Under the pieces are notes generated by a model that had not been told where the DNA came from, did not search any database, and worked only from the letters and a program-made list of their open reading frames with translations. From Opacimonas immobilis (GTDB lineage Bacteria; Pseudomonadota; Gammaproteobacteria; Enterobacterales; Alteromonadaceae), in assembly GCF_048282545.1 (NCBI RefSeq), contig NZ_CP182485.1, forward strand, positions 1-64,000: 64,000 nucleotides of DNA. Direction: 5' to 3'. The position numbers were made by a program, and so were the translations under genes. Shown piece after piece: positions 42,745 to 52,128 of this stretch. Position 1 is the first letter of the stretch. The number at the start of each line of letters is the position of its first letter.

Positions 42745-44337
42745 TTAACTCAGCTGTTTATGGCTCATATACTCATCAAACGAGCCTTGAAAATAATGTA
42801 GGTTTTGCTCGCTAATTTCGATAATACTGTCGGCGAGCGACGACACAAACTCACGGTCGTGGCTCACAAAAATCAACGTACCGTCAAAGTCAGTGAGTGC
42901 TTTATTGAGGGCCTCAATCGACTCCATGTCCATGTGGTTAGTAGGCTCATCCATAATCAAAACATTGATGTCCTGCATCATCAACTTACCAAACATCAAG
43001 CGGTTCTTTTCTCCACCTGAACAAACGGACACTTTCTTGTTAATTTCATCTGAGGTAAATAATAATCGGCCTAAAATCGCTCTAACCGCCAAATCATCAT
43101 GTTGTGGGGTACGCCACTGCGACAACCATTCAAATAAGGTCAAATCGTTAGCGAAATCTTTTGAGTTATCTTGTGGACAATACCCAATCGTGGCGTTTTC
43201 AGACCATTTCACCACACCAGCATTCGCGCTGATTTCATTGACTAAGCACTTTAAGAATGTGGATTTACCTGCGCCGTTTTCGCCAATCACCGCAAGTTTT
43301 GCGCCCGCTTCGAGCAAAATATCTCCGGAGGTAAATAAGGTTTCTCCGTCAAAGCCATGGCTGATTTTTTCTAGCTCAAGGGCCTGACGATGGAGTTTTT
43401 TATGCTGTTTGTACGTAATATATGGCATTTGGCGAGAAGATGGTTTGACTTCTGCAAGTTCGATTTTTTCTAAGCGTTTGGCACGAGAGGTCGCTTGTTT
43501 GGCTTTCGACGCATTGGCAGAAAAGCGTGCAACGAAGGCTTTGAGCTCTTCCATTTCAGCGGTCTTCTTGGCGTTTTCGTTGAGCAGCTGCTCTTTGGCG
43601 AGCATTGACGCGGCCATGTATTCATCGTAATTACCTGGATAAATACGTAGCTCTCCGTAATCGATATCCGCCATGTGGGTACACACGCGGTTCAAGAAGT
43701 GTCGGTCGTGCGAAATAATGATCATAGTGCACTTGCGGTCATTTAACACATCAGCAAGCCAGTTAATGGTGTAGATATCGAGGTTGTTGGTCGGTTCATC
43801 TAACAACAAAATATCGGGGTCAGCAAATAGCGCTTGTGCCAATAACACACGAAGCTTTACGCCAGGCGCCAGCTCCGACATCAAACCAAAATGATATTCC
43901 TCCGCAATCCCAGCTTCAATCAATAACTCCCCTGCCCGACTCTCCGCCGTGTAACCATCGAGCTCCGCAAATTGCGTTTCAAGCTCCGCGACAAGCATAC
44001 CGTCTTCCTCGGACATTTCAGGTAGACTGTAGATGCGGTCACGCTCCACTTTGATTGGCCAGAGCTGAGTATCGCCCATGATCACTGCATCCACCACCGA
44101 ATATTCTTCAAACGCATACTGGTTCTGACTCAATATCCCCAAACGTTCACCGGGTGTAATCGAAACATTACCTGAAGAGGGCGTTAACTCTCCCGATAAT
44201 ATTTTCATAAAGGTGGACTTGCCACAGCCATTAGCGCCAATAAGGCCGTACTTGTTACCATTACCAAATTTAGCAGAGATATTTTCAAATAAGGGTTGCG
44301 CACCAAATTGCATGGTGATGTTTGCAGTAGTAATCAC
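42745..44337 (-). CDS. ybiT: ABC-F family ATPase YbiT
   Basis: A 530-residue soluble protein with two ABC ATPase domains and no membrane segments. Walker A motifs are GANGCGKST (about 34-42) and GENGAGKST (about 350-358). Signatures are ELAPGVKLRVLLAQALFADPDILLLDEPTNNLDI and CSGGEKNRLMFGKLMMQDINVLIMDEPTNHMD. ABC-F proteins act on the ribosome to help translation. The N-terminus MITTANITMQFGAQPLFENISAKFGNGNKYGLIGANG is nearly diagnostic for YbiT. The first signature (ELAPGVKLRV) departs from LSGG, a known feature of YbiT. Confidence 0.95.
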   Translation of the reverse strand: MITTANITMQFGAQPLFENISAKFGNGNKYGLIGANGCGKSTFMKILSGELTPSSGNVSITPGERLGILSQNQYAFEEYSVVDAVIMGDTQLWPIKVERDRIYSLPEMSEEDGMLVAELETQFAELDGYTAESRAGELLIEAGIAEEYHFGLMSELAPGVKLRVLLAQALFADPDILLLDEPTNNLDIYTINWLADVLNDRKCTMIIISHDRHFLNRVCTHMADIDYGELRIYPGNYDEYMAASMLAKEQLLNENAKKTAEMEELKAFVARFSANASKAKQATSRAKRLEKIELAEVKPSSRQMPYITYKQHKKLHRQALELEKISHGFDGETLFTSGDILLEAGAKLAVIGENGAGKSTFLKCLVNEISANAGVVKWSENATIGYCPQDNSKDFANDLTLFEWLSQWRTPQHDDLAVRAILGRLLFTSDEINKKVSVCSGGEKNRLMFGKLMMQDINVLIMDEPTNHMDMESIEALNKALTDFDGTLIFVSHDREFVSSLADSIIEISEQNLHYFQGSFDEYMSHKQLS

Positions 44338-44570
44338 GAGTTATTCCAGATGATGTTGCGAGCGGATTTGCGTAAGCGCGAGATTATACAGTAAGCCGCT
44401 AGTAGTAGCGAAACAAACCCCTTAATAATGTCGTTTTTTTTTCCAATCGCTTGATCACACTGTTGCCTTAGTAGAAGTCACGTTTGATCATATATGGCCC
44501 TTTTAAATCGTTAACTATTAATAATCATAAGTTTGCACGAGTATCAGACCAAAAAGTTCAAAGACATAAA

Positions 44571-44596
44571 AAGAAAAAGGGCCTGTCGGCCCTTTC
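44571..44596 (-). terminator. Terminator after gcvP
   Basis: On the minus strand AAAGGGCC, a GACA loop and GGCCCTTT are followed by TTCTTTTT. It begins 15 bases after the gcvP stop. Confidence 0.9.
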
Positions 44597-44610
44597 GTCA
44601 ATTTTATGGG

Positions 44611-47520
44611 TTACTCCGCAGACTCGCGATAGCTATCCAAATCCGGACAACTACAGACCAGGTTGCGATCCCCGTACACATCGTCAATACGATTCACAGT
44701 GGGCCAGAACTTATTGCGCTTCACCGCTTCAACTGGATAAGCAGCTAACTCGCGTGAGTAGCTACGATTCCATTCACTATCAATGATGTCATCCAGCGTA
44801 TGCGGCGCATTGTGTAATGGATTATCGATGCTATCCCAATCACCCGACTCGACTTTAGCGATTTCTTGGCGAATGCAAATCATCGCTTCGATAAAGCGGT
44901 CAAGCTCTACTTTGGCTTCGGATTCCGTCGGCTCAATCATCAAGGTCCCTGCAACAGGGAAAGACATGGTCGGTGCGTGGAAACCATAGTCATTTAAGCG
45001 CTTGGCTACATCCATCTCGGTGACGCCTGAGGCTTCTTTGAGCGGGCGCAAATCGATAATACACTCGTGTGCAATGCGACCATTGGCACCGGTATACAGA
45101 ATTGGGTAATGGTCAGCGAGTTTTTTTGCGACATAGTTTGCGTTTAACATCGCCACTTCTGTCGCTTTGCGCAACCCCTCTGAGCCCATCATTTTGATGT
45201 ACATGTAGCTAATTGGTAAAATCGAGGCACTGCCAAAGGGGGCTGCTGACACTGCGCCATTGTCCCCTAAATCCTCACCTGTACCAGCAGCTTTCAATGG
45301 TTGCATAGTATGGCTTGATAAGAATGGGGCTAGGTGAGCTTTTACGCCAATCGGTCCCATACCTGGGCCACCGCCACCGTGCGGGATACAGAAAGTTTTA
45401 TGTAGGTTCAAATGCGAGACATCTGAGCCAATCAGACCTGGTGAGGTCACCCCGACTTGCGCATTCATATTCGCGCCATCCATATACACCTGACCACCGT
45501 GCTCATGCACGATGTCACAGATTTCTTTGACGGTTTCTTCATATACGCCGTGCGTCGATGGATAGGTGATCATGGCACACGATAAATTATCTGAGTGTTC
45601 TTCGGCTTTAGCTCGAAGATCAACCAAGTCCACATTACCCTTTTCATCACAGTTCACGACAACCACTTTAAGTGACACCATTTGCGCCGACGCTGGGTTG
45701 GTACCATGTGCAGACTGTGGAATCAAACAGATATTACGATGCGCATCGCCACGGCTGATGTGATAACGCTGAATAGCTAAGAGGCCAGCATATTCACCTT
45801 GCGCGCCAGAGTTAGGCTGCATGGATAAAGCATCATAGCCAGTAATATCAATTAACCAATCAGACAACTCGTCAATCATTTCCTTATAACCAAGTGCTTG
45901 GTCAACTGGCGCAAATGGGTGCAGTTGACCAAACTCAGGCCATGTCACCGGGATCATCTCAGCGGTTGCATTGAGCTTCATCGTACAAGAACCAAGTGAA
46001 ATCATGGAATGGTTCAGCGCCAAATCTTTGTTTTCCAGCGATTTGATATAACGCAACATCTCAGTTTCTGAGTGGTATTGATTGAATACTGGCTTGGTCA
46101 AAAACTCACTTTCACGAACCAACTCAGTTGGAATAGCTAGTGTGGCAGACACTTGTGCATCCAGCGCTTCAATATCCAAGCCGTGGTCAGCACCGATAAA
46201 TGCGGTGAACAAATCATTAATATCCCCACGAGTTGTGGTTTCATCAACGCTTACACCCAACACATCAGCTTGGTCGATGCGTAAATTCATATCCATGCTT
46301 TGCGCGGCAGCAAGAACTGCATCGCGGTCAACTGGTTTGACGGTGACGGTATCAAAGAAATGTTCATGTGCCACAAAGACGCCTTTGGCTTTCAGACCAG
46401 CCGCCAAAATTTGCGCCAAACGATGCGTGCGTAATGCGATGTTTTTTAAGCCCTGCGGGCCGTGATACACAGCATAAAAAGAGGCCATGTTGGCGAGTAA
46501 TACCTGTGCAGTACAGATATTAGAGTTGGCTTTTTCACGACGAATATGCTGTTCACGAGTTTGTAATGCCATGCGCAGTGCAGGACGGCCACGGGTATCT
46601 TTGGATACACCGATGATACGACCTGGCATAGAGCGCTTGTACGCATCGCGTGTACCAAAGAATGCTGCATGTGGACCTCCATAGCCCATGGGCACACCAA
46701 AGCGCTGAGCTGAGCCAAACACCACATCTGCACCTAGCTCACCTGGAGATTTTAATAAGGTTAATGCTAATAGATCGGTTGCAACTGCAACAATCGCTTT
46801 GTTCGCTTGCAGTGCGTGAATGATTTCTTCGATGTTGTGAATCTCACCTTGGGTGCCAGGATATTGTAACAATGCGCCAAATACATCGTGCTCTGCGGCA
46901 TTCACCGCAGGACCGATAATGATTTCAAAACCGAACATTTCTGCGCGTGTATTGACCACATCTAGGGTTTGTGGATGCACATTATCTGCCACATAAAACG
47001 CATTGGCTTTTTTGTTTTTAGACACGCGCTTGGCTAATGCCATCGCTTCTGCCGCGGCAGTGGCTTCATCTAACAATGAGGCCGAAGCTAAATCCATTCC
47101 CGTCAAATCCAGCGTAACTTGTTGGAAGTTCAAAATCGCTTCCAAACGACCTTGTGCAATCTCCGGTTGATACGGCGTGTATGCGGTATACCACCCCGGG
47201 TTCTCTAATACATTGCGCAAAATCACATTGGGCGTATGCGTGTTGTAGTAACCCATACCGATGAAAGAACGTTTGATTTGGTTTTTGCTTGCCACGGCTT
47301 TTAACGCGTTTAAAGCATCAACTTCGGTAACGGCTTCACCAACATTTAAACCTTCAGACCGAATACCGGCAGGAACGGTTTGCTCCATCAAATCATCTAA
47401 AGACGATGCGCCCACTTCTGCCAGCATGGCTTCAATTTCTGGACGGCCTGGGCCGATATGGCGGCGAATAAAATCAGTATTGTGCTCTAGATCAGCTAGA
47501 GAAAATGGAGTATTTGACAT
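44611..47520 (-). CDS. gcvP: Glycine dehydrogenase (decarboxylating), P-protein
   Basis: A 969-residue PLP enzyme and the decarboxylating subunit of the glycine cleavage system. N- and C-terminal halves are fused, as in other gammaproteobacteria. The PLP lysine is Lys708 in HLNLHKTFCIPHGGGGPGMGP. Other conserved parts are RRHIGP at the start, SFIGMGYYNTHTPNVILRNVLENPGWYTAYTPYQPEIAQGRLE, and GSCTMKLNA. It is the last gene of gcvT-gcvH-gcvP. A perfect hairpin separates it from gcvH. Confidence 0.97.
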   Translation of the reverse strand: MSNTPFSLADLEHNTDFIRRHIGPGRPEIEAMLAEVGASSLDDLMEQTVPAGIRSEGLNVGEAVTEVDALNALKAVASKNQIKRSFIGMGYYNTHTPNVILRNVLENPGWYTAYTPYQPEIAQGRLEAILNFQQVTLDLTGMDLASASLLDEATAAAEAMALAKRVSKNKKANAFYVADNVHPQTLDVVNTRAEMFGFEIIIGPAVNAAEHDVFGALLQYPGTQGEIHNIEEIIHALQANKAIVAVATDLLALTLLKSPGELGADVVFGSAQRFGVPMGYGGPHAAFFGTRDAYKRSMPGRIIGVSKDTRGRPALRMALQTREQHIRREKANSNICTAQVLLANMASFYAVYHGPQGLKNIALRTHRLAQILAAGLKAKGVFVAHEHFFDTVTVKPVDRDAVLAAAQSMDMNLRIDQADVLGVSVDETTTRGDINDLFTAFIGADHGLDIEALDAQVSATLAIPTELVRESEFLTKPVFNQYHSETEMLRYIKSLENKDLALNHSMISLGSCTMKLNATAEMIPVTWPEFGQLHPFAPVDQALGYKEMIDELSDWLIDITGYDALSMQPNSGAQGEYAGLLAIQRYHISRGDAHRNICLIPQSAHGTNPASAQMVSLKVVVVNCDEKGNVDLVDLRAKAEEHSDNLSCAMITYPSTHGVYEETVKEICDIVHEHGGQVYMDGANMNAQVGVTSPGLIGSDVSHLNLHKTFCIPHGGGGPGMGPIGVKAHLAPFLSSHTMQPLKAAGTGEDLGDNGAVSAAPFGSASILPISYMYIKMMGSEGLRKATEVAMLNANYVAKKLADHYPILYTGANGRIAHECIIDLRPLKEASGVTEMDVAKRLNDYGFHAPTMSFPVAGTLMIEPTESEAKVELDRFIEAMICIRQEIAKVESGDWDSIDNPLHNAPHTLDDIIDSEWNRSYSRELAAYPVEAVKRNKFWPTVNRIDDVYGDRNLVCSCPDLDSYRESAE

Positions 47521-47555
47521 AGTAAAGCGCTTCGTTGGTTAATACGTAAAATGTG

Positions 47556-47583
47556 CGTATGGTCATCGGCACATGACCATACG
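47556..47583 (-). promoter_or_regulatory. Intercistronic hairpin between gcvH and gcvP
   Basis: CGTATGGTCAT (47556-47566) and ATGACCATACG (47573-47583) form a perfect 11-bp stem with a six-base loop. No T run follows, so it is not a standard terminator. It may stabilise the gcvTH part of the mRNA or tune gcvP expression. Confidence 0.6.
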
Positions 47584-47598
47584 GTTTAGCTTGATCGA

Positions 47599-47988
47599 TT
47601 ATTCGTCGGCGATGCTTTCTGCGTATCCTTCCGCATCTAATAGCTCGTTGACTTCTGCTTCATCTTCCGCTTTGATTTTGAATAACCAACCGTCTCCGTA
47701 CGGGTCAGAATTCACTAGCTCAGGGGAATCTTCTAGGTCTTCATTTACCTCAACAATGGTGCCACCGATTGGGGCATACACATCCGAGGCAGCCTTCACC
47801 GATTCAGCTACTGCGGCATCATCTCCTGCACCATATTCATCATCTACATCCGGTAGATCCACAAACACCATATCGCCCAAAAGATCTTGAGCGTGCTCGG
47901 TAATACCGACAGTGTAAATACCATCACCTTCTGGACGGACCCATTCATGGGTCGTGGCATATCGTAATTCTGCTGGAATGTTACTCAT
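47599..47988 (-). CDS. gcvH: Glycine cleavage system H protein
   Basis: A 129-residue shuttle protein carrying the aminomethyl group on lipoyl-lysine. The lipoylated residue is Lys65 in AESVKAASDVYAPIGG. The N-terminus (IPAELRYATTHEWVR) and DGWLFKIK also match the family. It lies 51 bp after gcvT and 78 bp before gcvP in the same operon. Confidence 0.97.
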   Translation of the reverse strand: MSNIPAELRYATTHEWVRPEGDGIYTVGITEHAQDLLGDMVFVDLPDVDDEYGAGDDAAVAESVKAASDVYAPIGGTIVEVNEDLEDSPELVNSDPYGDGWLFKIKAEDEAEVNELLDAEGYAESIADE

Positions 47989-48039
47989 ATTTTTTTCCTA
48001 ACACTGGTTGTTAAAGATTAATTTCAAATATTGTTTTGC

Positions 48040-49116
48040 TTATAGAACGCTTTTGCCATTGCGCACAAAACTGGGCTTTACGACATTCACTGTAACCCAT
48101 TTTTTGCGCATTTCAACCTCGGCGGTTTCACCCACAGGCTTTGGCACTCTAGCCATGGCGATTGCATGTCCTAATGTTGGTGAAAAGGTGCCTGACGTAA
48201 TCACGCCGTCACCACCGTCCACTTTCACTTTTTGACCCGCTCGCAAAACGCCTTTTTCGGTCATAACTAAGCCAATCAATTGCTCAGTACCTTGCTCGCG
48301 CTGTGCTTCTAATGCAGCACGACCAACAAAGTTACGTTCTGCCGGTTCCCATGCAACGGTCCACCCCATATTCGCCGCTAGTGGCGAAATGGTTTCGTCC
48401 ATATCTTGGCCGTAAAGATTCATTCCCGCTTCTAAACGCAACGTATCCCGCGCCCCCAAACCACATGGCGCTACGCCTGCCGCGATCAGTTTGTCCCAAA
48501 AATCGCCTGCTTGGGCATTGGGCACCATGATCTCGTATCCCGCTTCACCGGTATAGCCGGTGGTCGCAATAAATAAATCTTCCGCTTGCACGCCAAAGAA
48601 TGGTTTCATATCCGCAACGGCTTCTTTTTGTGCATCCGAAAAGAGCTCTGCCGCTTTGGCTTTTGCATTTGGGCCTTGCACGGCGATCATAGCAAACTCG
48701 TCACGCTCAGTAATGCTGACGTCAAAATCTGAAGCGTGTTGATTTAGCCAATCCAAATCTTTTTGCTTGGTGGCTGAGTTTACAACTAAGCGATAATTCG
48801 TCTCGTCAAAGAAGTACACAATCAAATCGTCAACCACACCACCGGTTTCATTGATCATGCCCGAGTACAATGCTTTGCCTTTGACTTGTAACTTATCCAC
48901 ATCATTCGCTAACAAGTAACGCAAGTAGTCTTTTGCTTGCGCGCCTTTAACGTCTACTATAGTCATATGCGACACATCAAACATACCTGCATCTTGTCGG
49001 ACAGCGTGATGTTCTTCGATTTGTGAGCCATAGTTAATCGGCATGTCCCAGCCAAAAAAATCCACCATTTTGGCGCCTGCTTCAAGGTGTTTTGCATGGA
49101 GTACGGTTTTGTTCAT
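48040..49116 (-). CDS. gcvT: Aminomethyltransferase, T-protein
   Basis: A 358-residue folate-dependent aminomethyltransferase of the glycine cleavage system. Conserved elements are MVDFFGWDMPINYGSQIEEHHAVRQDAGMFDVSHMTIVDV, GEAGYEIMVP, GLGARDTLRLEAGMNLYGQDMDETISPLAANMGWTV and the C-terminal GEVTSGTFSP-like ITSGTFSPTLGHAIAMARVP. It is first in the operon and is divergent from a LysR gene. I see no glycine riboswitch in the AT-rich leader. Confidence 0.97.
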   Translation of the reverse strand: MNKTVLHAKHLEAGAKMVDFFGWDMPINYGSQIEEHHAVRQDAGMFDVSHMTIVDVKGAQAKDYLRYLLANDVDKLQVKGKALYSGMINETGGVVDDLIVYFFDETNYRLVVNSATKQKDLDWLNQHASDFDVSITERDEFAMIAVQGPNAKAKAAELFSDAQKEAVADMKPFFGVQAEDLFIATTGYTGEAGYEIMVPNAQAGDFWDKLIAAGVAPCGLGARDTLRLEAGMNLYGQDMDETISPLAANMGWTVAWEPAERNFVGRAALEAQREQGTEQLIGLVMTEKGVLRAGQKVKVDGGDGVITSGTFSPTLGHAIAMARVPKPVGETAEVEMRKKWVTVNVVKPSFVRNGKSVL

Positions 49117-49143
49117 GATGCGTCTTCTTTTTGTTTGATGTTC

Positions 49144-49164
49144 GAATTCTACAAATTGGAATTC
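49144..49164. promoter_or_regulatory. Dyad GAATTC-N9-GAATTC between gcvT and the LysR gene
   Basis: Two GAATTC copies (49144-49149 and 49159-49164) form a dyad in the 158-bp divergent promoter region. LysR proteins bind dyads of this spacing, so it is a candidate site for the adjacent regulator. The rest of the gap is very AT-rich and likely holds both promoters. Confidence 0.35.
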
Positions 49165-49274
49165 AAAACTCTAATTAAAAAAACAAAAGTCATGATAAGT
49201 TTTTTAAATATATGCTATATTCGTGATTACTATTTTTTATATAACTAAATTATATAACGGCGTGAGGACAGGCG

Positions 49275-50123
49275 ATGAAACAGTTATCCATGGATGCCAT
49301 TCGCACATTTGTCACTGTGGTTGAGCTAGGTGGATATGCCAAAGCAGGAGACGTATTGGGGCGGTCACAACCTGCAATCAGTTTGCAACTTAAAAAACTT
49401 GAACAACAAATCGACAAAACCTTATTCGTCAAAGTTGGGCAGCGCCACGTTTTGAGCAATGATGGACAATGGTTTATGCCTTATGCCAAAAAGCTCCTTG
49501 AAGTAAACGACGAAGTGTTTCGTGCTGTCGAGCAAGATCCGCTCAAAGGACGTTTACGGCTAGGGATCCCCAGTGAATTTGCCTCGACTTTACTGCCCAG
49601 TATTATTGGCGAGTTTTCTAAGCGCTATCCGGATGTGTCACTTGATGTGACATCGGCTTTGTCACAAAATTTGCTAGGTCAACAACACAAAGACGATTTT
49701 GATTTGATTTTAGCTCTGGTACCGCCTGACACAGAGACTCAAGGTGAAGTATTACGGGAAGACGAGTTAGTGTGGGTGGGTGATATTCGTCAACCTCTCA
49801 AAACAGATCCGTTATCGCTGGTGCTTGCCCCAAATGGTTGTATGTATCGCTCTCGTGTTATAGAGCAACTCAAACAGCAGACCAATATGTGGAAGATTTC
49901 GTATACCAATGCGGATTTATACGGCTTGATTGCTGCGATACAGCAAGGTCTAGGGATCACCGCATTGGCAAAAAGTTCTGTGCCTCCGAGCTTATCCGTA
50001 ATACAACATCCTGCATTACCCTATTTAGGCAAAATCAAAATTGCATTATTTGACTACGATACGCAACATCCTGAAGTGTCAAAGACACTTTCAGAGTTTA
50101 TTCGTAAGAGGTTGAGTGATTAA
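49275..50123 (+). CDS. LysR-family transcriptional regulator
   Basis: A 282-residue regulator. The N-terminal winged helix (MDAIRTFVTVVELGGYAKAGDVLGRSQPAISLQLKKLEQQI) is typical; the effector domain (about 90-280, GRLRLGIPSEFASTLLPSIIGEFSKRYPDVSLDV) follows. LysR genes usually control the divergent operon, here gcvTHP. It is not obviously GcvA: sequence alone does not show orthology. A glycine or one-carbon signal is only an inference. Confidence 0.92.
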   Translation: MKQLSMDAIRTFVTVVELGGYAKAGDVLGRSQPAISLQLKKLEQQIDKTLFVKVGQRHVLSNDGQWFMPYAKKLLEVNDEVFRAVEQDPLKGRLRLGIPSEFASTLLPSIIGEFSKRYPDVSLDVTSALSQNLLGQQHKDDFDLILALVPPDTETQGEVLREDELVWVGDIRQPLKTDPLSLVLAPNGCMYRSRVIEQLKQQTNMWKISYTNADLYGLIAAIQQGLGITALAKSSVPPSLSVIQHPALPYLGKIKIALFDYDTQHPEVSKTLSEFIRKRLSD

Positions 50124-50128
50124 TACAC

Positions 50129-50527
50129 TTATGATGCCTGAGGAACGGGCTCTTGTTGTGTTAATTCTTTGGCTAAGAGTTTGTGCGTTAAATAATGCAA
50201 AATCTCCGCTTCACGCTCGCTGCGATCTCCGTCTATACCGGTGATCCCCATCGCCACTTCAACCACATGATTGGCGTCAAAATTCAAATCATTGGCCATA
50301 TCACGAACAAATTCTACTGCTTCATCGTTGTCTACGGCTTCTCTAGCGAGATGAATGGCCTCGTTACAAAATGCGGTGATTGAAATAGGACTTTGCCATC
50401 TCATTTTACTGATGACGCCTTCTAGGTAGTCTTGTTCAGACAATGTGATTTTGCCATCTACTTGGTACAATAATACGGCAAGTTTAATTAACGACTGATT
50501 ATAACGCTGTAGGGGGGATAACTGCAT
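50129..50527 (-). CDS. TerB-like protein
   Basis: A 132-residue all-helical protein resembling the TerB/DjlA N-terminal fold. It contains KLAVLLYQVDGKITLSEQDYLEGVISKM and a second acidic half ITGIDGDRSEREAEILHYL, with paired acidic motifs that may bind metal. Single TerB-like genes are common in marine gammaproteobacteria without other tellurite genes. The function is unknown. Confidence 0.8.
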   Translation of the reverse strand: MQLSPLQRYNQSLIKLAVLLYQVDGKITLSEQDYLEGVISKMRWQSPISITAFCNEAIHLAREAVDNDEAVEFVRDMANDLNFDANHVVEVAMGITGIDGDRSEREAEILHYLTHKLLAKELTQQEPVPQAS

Positions 50528-50838
50528 AAAATACCTCTCGCTTATCCTTTTTTAATATTCACACTGTTGAATGACGGTTCTGTCCTCAACGACCAATGTG
50601 TGCGTCCGTTCTTGCTGGTCTTGCGTACTTCTTAATTATTATTGTTCTTATGCTTTTATTATTGTTATCGCTAAGAAAGAAATGGTATTGCTTTGTTGTT
50701 AAGGATTCGCATTATACTGAAAAGTTTCAGAAAATGGTGAAAATTAACATTTATTTAATCAATATATTGAATTTATTCACATTATCTTCACAAATAAAGA
50801 TACTCCATTTTTACTATATCGACTGATTTTTCAACACT
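50528..50838. other. AT-rich intergenic region, nothing firm seen
   Basis: This 311-bp gap separates the TerB-like gene from the HDAC-like gene, both on the minus strand. It is AT-rich, with many homopolymer runs. A 76-codon plus-strand frame at 50596-50826 encodes an odd hydrophobic and basic peptide that looks like chance. No terminator hairpin or RNA gene is evident. Confidence 0.6.
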
Positions 50839-51744
50839 TTAATTTTCCATGTATACCCCGGCAGCACGATAAAGTTGGAGATGCACCTTTACTAAAGCAT
50901 CAATATCTCGTTGATAACCTCCCCCAATCACCGCAGCAATGGGTGTATCTAATTGAGCGGCTCGTTCAAACACATATTTATCACGAGCATAAACGCCTTC
51001 AGTGCTTACGGCCAAATGCCCCAAGTCATCATCAACATGCACATCCACCCCCGCATCATAAATAATCGCATCTGGCCGGTGTAGTCTAACCGCTAGCTCG
51101 AACGCTTCTTCTACACAGGCCAAGTACTCGGCGTCGCCTGTTCCTTTGGGTAAACCAAAATCAAAATCCGATACTTGTTTACGATACGGAAAGTTTTTCT
51201 CGCCGTGAATTGATAAGGTGATAATGGCGTCATTGCCTTGAGCTAATTTTGCCGTGCCATCGCCTTGATGTACGTCACAGTCAAAAATTAATACTTTATC
51301 AATAGCCGAATTCTGCAGCATCGTTAACGCGGCAAGATACAAATCGTTAAACAAACAAAAACCTGAACCAAAATCGGCAAACGCATGATGATAACCTCCT
51401 GTTAGATTTAAGGCTTTGCCATGTTCTAATGCTTTTTGTGCGGTCAATACAGTGCCAGCACACGCTGTCAATGAACGTTTAATGAGCTGTTCAGACCATG
51501 GGAAGCCAATGCGACGCATGGATTTTGTATCCAATGTGCCAGTGGTCAGCTCTTTTATGTAAGTAGGTTGAAACACTTGACTTAATTTTTCAGGAGTTAA
51601 TGGAGTGGGTGTTAAGAACCACTCAGTAGGAACGTTTTTTTGAATCAAGGCATCATAGATCCCTTGGTATTTTTCAATTGGAAAGCGATGTCGAATCGGC
51701 AAATGTAATTCTGAATAGATCGGATGAAATATCAGTGGAATCAT
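50839..51744 (-). CDS. Histone deacetylase family protein
   Basis: A 301-residue zinc-dependent deacetylase of the HDAC/acetoin utilisation (AcuC) superfamily. Catalytic parts are visible: LTGGYHHAFADFGSGFCLFND (His-His pair), LIFDCDVHQGDGTAKL (zinc Asp and His), and IIYDAGVDVHVDDDLG (second zinc Asp). In bacteria such enzymes act on acetylpolyamines or acetylated proteins. The substrate here is unknown. It is a monocistronic unit. Confidence 0.93.
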   Translation of the reverse strand: MIPLIFHPIYSELHLPIRHRFPIEKYQGIYDALIQKNVPTEWFLTPTPLTPEKLSQVFQPTYIKELTTGTLDTKSMRRIGFPWSEQLIKRSLTACAGTVLTAQKALEHGKALNLTGGYHHAFADFGSGFCLFNDLYLAALTMLQNSAIDKVLIFDCDVHQGDGTAKLAQGNDAIITLSIHGEKNFPYRKQVSDFDFGLPKGTGDAEYLACVEEAFELAVRLHRPDAIIYDAGVDVHVDDDLGHLAVSTEGVYARDKYVFERAAQLDTPIAAVIGGGYQRDIDALVKVHLQLYRAAGVYMEN

Positions 51745-51843
51745 GTTTACTATTGGTGGTCAGCAAAGATTGTTCTACAATATACCCTCTTATCTATCTT
51801 TTTTGTATAGCTATGTCAGGGCAGCCTTTGAACCTCAATGTAA

Positions 51844-52128
51844 ACATTTGCGAATCAATATGAACAGCCCATTTATGAATTTGAAATTATCCAAAAAAGT
51901 TGGTCAAAACGGCGCCGCTTTGTGCCTGAGCCAAAGCCTTTAAACGTCATCATCGATGACTTTCGTTTACGCGATAACAGCTATTGTACTATGCATGTAG
52001 AATATGATGATGGTAGCAATCGAGAGCTATTATCACGGGTGATTCACAATCCCAATACTGGTGAATGGAAAGTTGACGGCATGCACGTGGCGGTAAAGGT
52101 CATCATTTCGAGTCAAAAATTCCCTTAG
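51844..52128 (+). CDS. Small unknown protein, start uncertain
   Basis: The frame is open from 51844 to 52128 and reads like real protein: PIYEFEIIQKSWSKRRRFVPEPKPLNVIIDDFRLRDNSYCTMHVEYDDGSNRELLSRVIHNPNTGEWKVDG. No ATG exists in this frame. GTG 51922 gives 68 residues but cuts into the basic stretch, so either a rare start such as ATT is used or a frameshift separates it from the ATG at 51860 in another frame. Its 3' end overlaps the convergent TPR gene by four bases. The family is unknown. Confidence 0.45.
   Translation, partial: TFANQYEQPIYEFEIIQKSWSKRRRFVPEPKPLNVIIDDFRLRDNSYCTMHVEYDDGSNRELLSRVIHNPNTGEWKVDGMHVAVKVIISSQKFP

Noticed and set aside
49117..49274. Glycine riboswitch upstream of gcvT
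   Set aside because: The leader is short and AT-rich and lacks the conserved G-rich aptamer blocks.
50596..50826. 76-codon plus-strand open frame with hydrophobic start
   Set aside because: It lies in AT-rich DNA, has no ribosome binding site, and its amino acid make-up looks like translated low-complexity sequence.
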